Part shown: positions 62,629-64,000 of the stretch, in pieces
Layout: each line of letters starts with the position of its first letter
Position numbering within the stretch: the stretch's first letter is position 1
DNA from: Deltaproteobacteria bacterium
GTDB taxonomy: Bacteria > Myxococcota_A > UBA9160 > UBA4427
NCBI GenBank assembly: GCA_002719955.1
Contig: PBFW01000009.1
Location: forward strand, 157,029 to 221,028
Length of the DNA: 64,000 bases
Direction: 5' to 3'
Position numbers and translations under genes: made by a program
Notes under the pieces: generated by a model
Seen by the model: the letters and a program-made list of their open reading frames with translations, nothing else
Told to the model about the DNA's origin: nothing
Database searches by the model: none

Positions 62629-62799
62629 CGCCCGCAGCGTAGCCCTCGCGTGCGCCCCCGCCGCATCTTCGCGAGAAGGCGCGCCGCAAAGCCCCGCGCG
62701 GATGAAGTCTCCGGGGGCGAGGAGCGGACTTCGTAGGGTAGGATCCGCCCCGACCGGCTCGATCGTTGCAGCCGTCGATCGAGCTTGGAGGAGCACCGC

Positions 62800-63762
62800 T
62801 TGACCCAGACCCGCATCCGCCCCGGCGCCGAAGCCGCCTCTCCGCCGGCCCCTACGAATTTTGCGGACCGCCTGATCGAGCGGGTGCGTGACCTCGGTCA
62901 TCCGCTCTGTGTCGGGCTCGATCCCCATCTCGGGCTGATCCCACCACTCTTCCGGCAGGGCTCCATGGCCGCGCAGGACGAGCGGACCGCAGAGGCGGTG
63001 GAGTCCTTCCTGACGGCGGTGCTCGATCGGGTCGCGGGCCGCGTTGCCATCATCAAGCCCCAGATCGCTTTCTTCGAGCAGCTCGGTTGGCGCGGGATGC
63101 GCGTGCTCGACGCCATCGGCCGGCGCGCCCGGGAGCGGGGTGTGATGGTGCTGCTCGACGCGAAGCGCGGGGATATCGGCTCGACGGCGGAGGGCTACGC
63201 CTCGGCTTACCTGGCGCCGGAGGCCGCGATTCCCGTCGATGCAATCACCTTGAATCCCTATCTCGGGTTCGACACGGTCGAGCCCTTCGCGCGCGTGGCG
63301 AACGAGGCGGGTCGTGGGCTCTTCGTGCTGGTCAGGACGAGCAATCCCGGCAGCGGCGATCTGCAGGACCGCGACGTCGAGGGCCAGCCACTCTTCGGTC
63401 TAGTCGCGGAGGGACTTGGGCGCTTCGAGGATTCGCTCGCGGGTTCCCAGACACCCTGGTCTGCGCTCGGGGTCGTATGCGGCGCAACCTGGCCCGATCA
63501 GGCCCGGCGCGTGCGTGCGGCTCTCCCGCGCGCGCTCTTCCTGGTGCCCGGTTATGGCGCCCAGGGCGGTTCGGCGGTCGCGGCGATCCAGGGTTTCGAG
63601 CCCGGGCCGAAAGGCCGCGAGGGGGGCATCGTCAATTCTTCGCGCGCGGTCCTCTTCCCTGAACCCGTCCGGGCTGCCAGCGACGTGGCGTCCTGGGAGC
63701 AGTCGATCGATGCCGCTCTGGACCAGGCGATCGACGAACTAGGAAATGCCATCCAGGCCTAG
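62800..63762 (+). CDS. pyrF: Orotidine 5'-phosphate decarboxylase, type 2
   Basis: The 320-residue enzyme makes UMP. TTG 62800 follows GGAGGAGCACCGC, a better site than the TTG at 62785. LCVGLDPHLGLIP, KPQIAFFEQLGW, and the catalytic LLDAKRGDIGSTAEGY (Asp-Lys-Asp array) with VPGYGAQGG and GIVNSSRAVLFP are the type 2 (mycobacterial/myxobacterial) pattern. Confidence 0.95.
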   Translation: MTQTRIRPGAEAASPPAPTNFADRLIERVRDLGHPLCVGLDPHLGLIPPLFRQGSMAAQDERTAEAVESFLTAVLDRVAGRVAIIKPQIAFFEQLGWRGMRVLDAIGRRARERGVMVLLDAKRGDIGSTAEGYASAYLAPEAAIPVDAITLNPYLGFDTVEPFARVANEAGRGLFVLVRTSNPGSGDLQDRDVEGQPLFGLVAEGLGRFEDSLAGSQTPWSALGVVCGATWPDQARRVRAALPRALFLVPGYGAQGGSAVAAIQGFEPGPKGREGGIVNSSRAVLFPEPVRAASDVASWEQSIDAALDQAIDELGNAIQA

Positions 63763-63856
63763 AAGAGCCGGATCTGCCCGCCACCGACGACTCGCGATCG
63801 ACAGGACGGGGACGGTTTCGCTTCAGCCCCGAGCGCAGCAGTGCGGGCACGCTCGC

Positions 63857-63988
63857 CTATCGATAGTATTTTCGCTCGCCACCGGATGCGCGTTTGCGCG
63901 CGCGGCGATGCTTCGCCTTGAGCTTGGCTCGGTAGCGGCTGCTCTTGTTTCGCTTCAGGTGGCCGCGGGATTTCCTGGTCGAGCTCAT
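63857..63988 (-). CDS. 43-residue, strongly basic small protein
   Basis: A short minus-strand frame starts at ATG 63988 (GAGG eight bases upstream) and ends at TAG 63857. It reads MSSTRKSRGHLKRNKSSRYR and then a run of Lys/Arg with a final GGERKYYR. About half of the residues are Lys or Arg, as in small ribosomal proteins or nucleic-acid-binding peptides such as bL34-like or AURKAIP1/COX24-like proteins. Exact identity is not recognised. Confidence 0.7.
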   Translation of the reverse strand: MSSTRKSRGHLKRNKSSRYRAKLKAKHRRARKRASGGERKYYR

Positions 63989-64000
63989 CGGGGATGCCTC

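Noticed and set aside
1-64000. CRISPR array, prophage or integrative element
   Set aside because: No regularly spaced direct repeats, no phage structural or integrase genes; the only mobile trace is the IS5-like fragment at 35.6-35.9 kb.

Overview
This is a GC-rich (by eye about 60-65 %), gene-dense chromosomal segment of a Gram-negative bacterium. It carries a Pal-type OmpA lipoprotein, several lipobox proteins, SppA and a periplasmic DsbA-like lipoprotein. Split F420-precursor genes (cofG, cofH), paired acyl-CoA dehydrogenases, a long single-chain acyl-CoA carboxylase and an apparent selenocysteine codon together suggest an uncultured deltaproteobacterium-like lineage (Myxococcota, Binatota or Desulfobacterota in the broad sense). 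That placement is inference; there is no rRNA or tRNA in the window.

Layout. 1-9 kb: CoA-ester and redox catabolism (hotdog thioesterase, degenerate amidohydrolase, two adjacent acyl-CoA dehydrogenases, molybdopterin oxidoreductase, SDR, NudC). 9-16.7 kb: PilZ-like protein, SppA, alpha/beta hydrolase, CWC protein, ThiI, then a small membrane protein overlapping a membrane-anchored peroxiredoxin-like gene interrupted by an in-frame TGA. That TGA sits where the peroxidatic cysteine is expected and is followed by a perfect 8-bp hairpin, so I read it as a selenoprotein. 16-22 kb: Pal with a strong terminator, a ThDP-dependent lyase, a DnaQ-DinG fusion helicase.

22.2-35.0 kb is the centrepiece: one co-oriented, largely overlapping run encoding a complete private type II fatty-acid synthase. 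It holds a FabI-like enoyl reductase, KAS III, FabA, FabG, FabZ, a FabF/FabB-type synthase, an ACP with a non-canonical NSAR site, a PlsC-like acyltransferase, a phosphopantetheinyl transferase, and an 1876-residue acyl-CoA carboxylase with eukaryote-like order (biotin carboxylase, biotin carrier, central region, carboxyltransferase). The set supplies malonyl-CoA, activates its own carrier protein, builds and desaturates (FabA) an acyl chain and has an enzyme to transfer it. The product cannot be read from sequence.

35-36.3 kb is a scar: a lipoprotein gene cut by the end of an IS5-like fragment that is itself fused to the 5' end of a sensor-kinase-like gene. 36.4-38.9 kb: cofG-cofH. 38.9-41.3 kb: dnaA and a long AT-richer upstream region, a candidate origin. 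41.3-46 kb: Lon-N-domain protein, SprT-like metalloprotease, a small ACP-like protein, a DUF4149-type membrane protein and thiC behind a TPP riboswitch. 46-54 kb: CcmI-like lipoprotein, ClC channel with CBS domains, Nudix enzyme, CbiX-like chelatase with ferredoxin, CinA-type domain protein, aroC and an orphan histidine kinase. 55-64 kb: housekeeping (EVE protein, arsenate-reductase-like protein, rnhA, ychF, tgt, pyrF), a SurA/DsbA-like lipoprotein, a 745-bp gap with plus-strand terminator hairpins, and a 43-residue basic protein. Most minus- and plus-strand long open frames opposite these genes are shadows caused by high GC.
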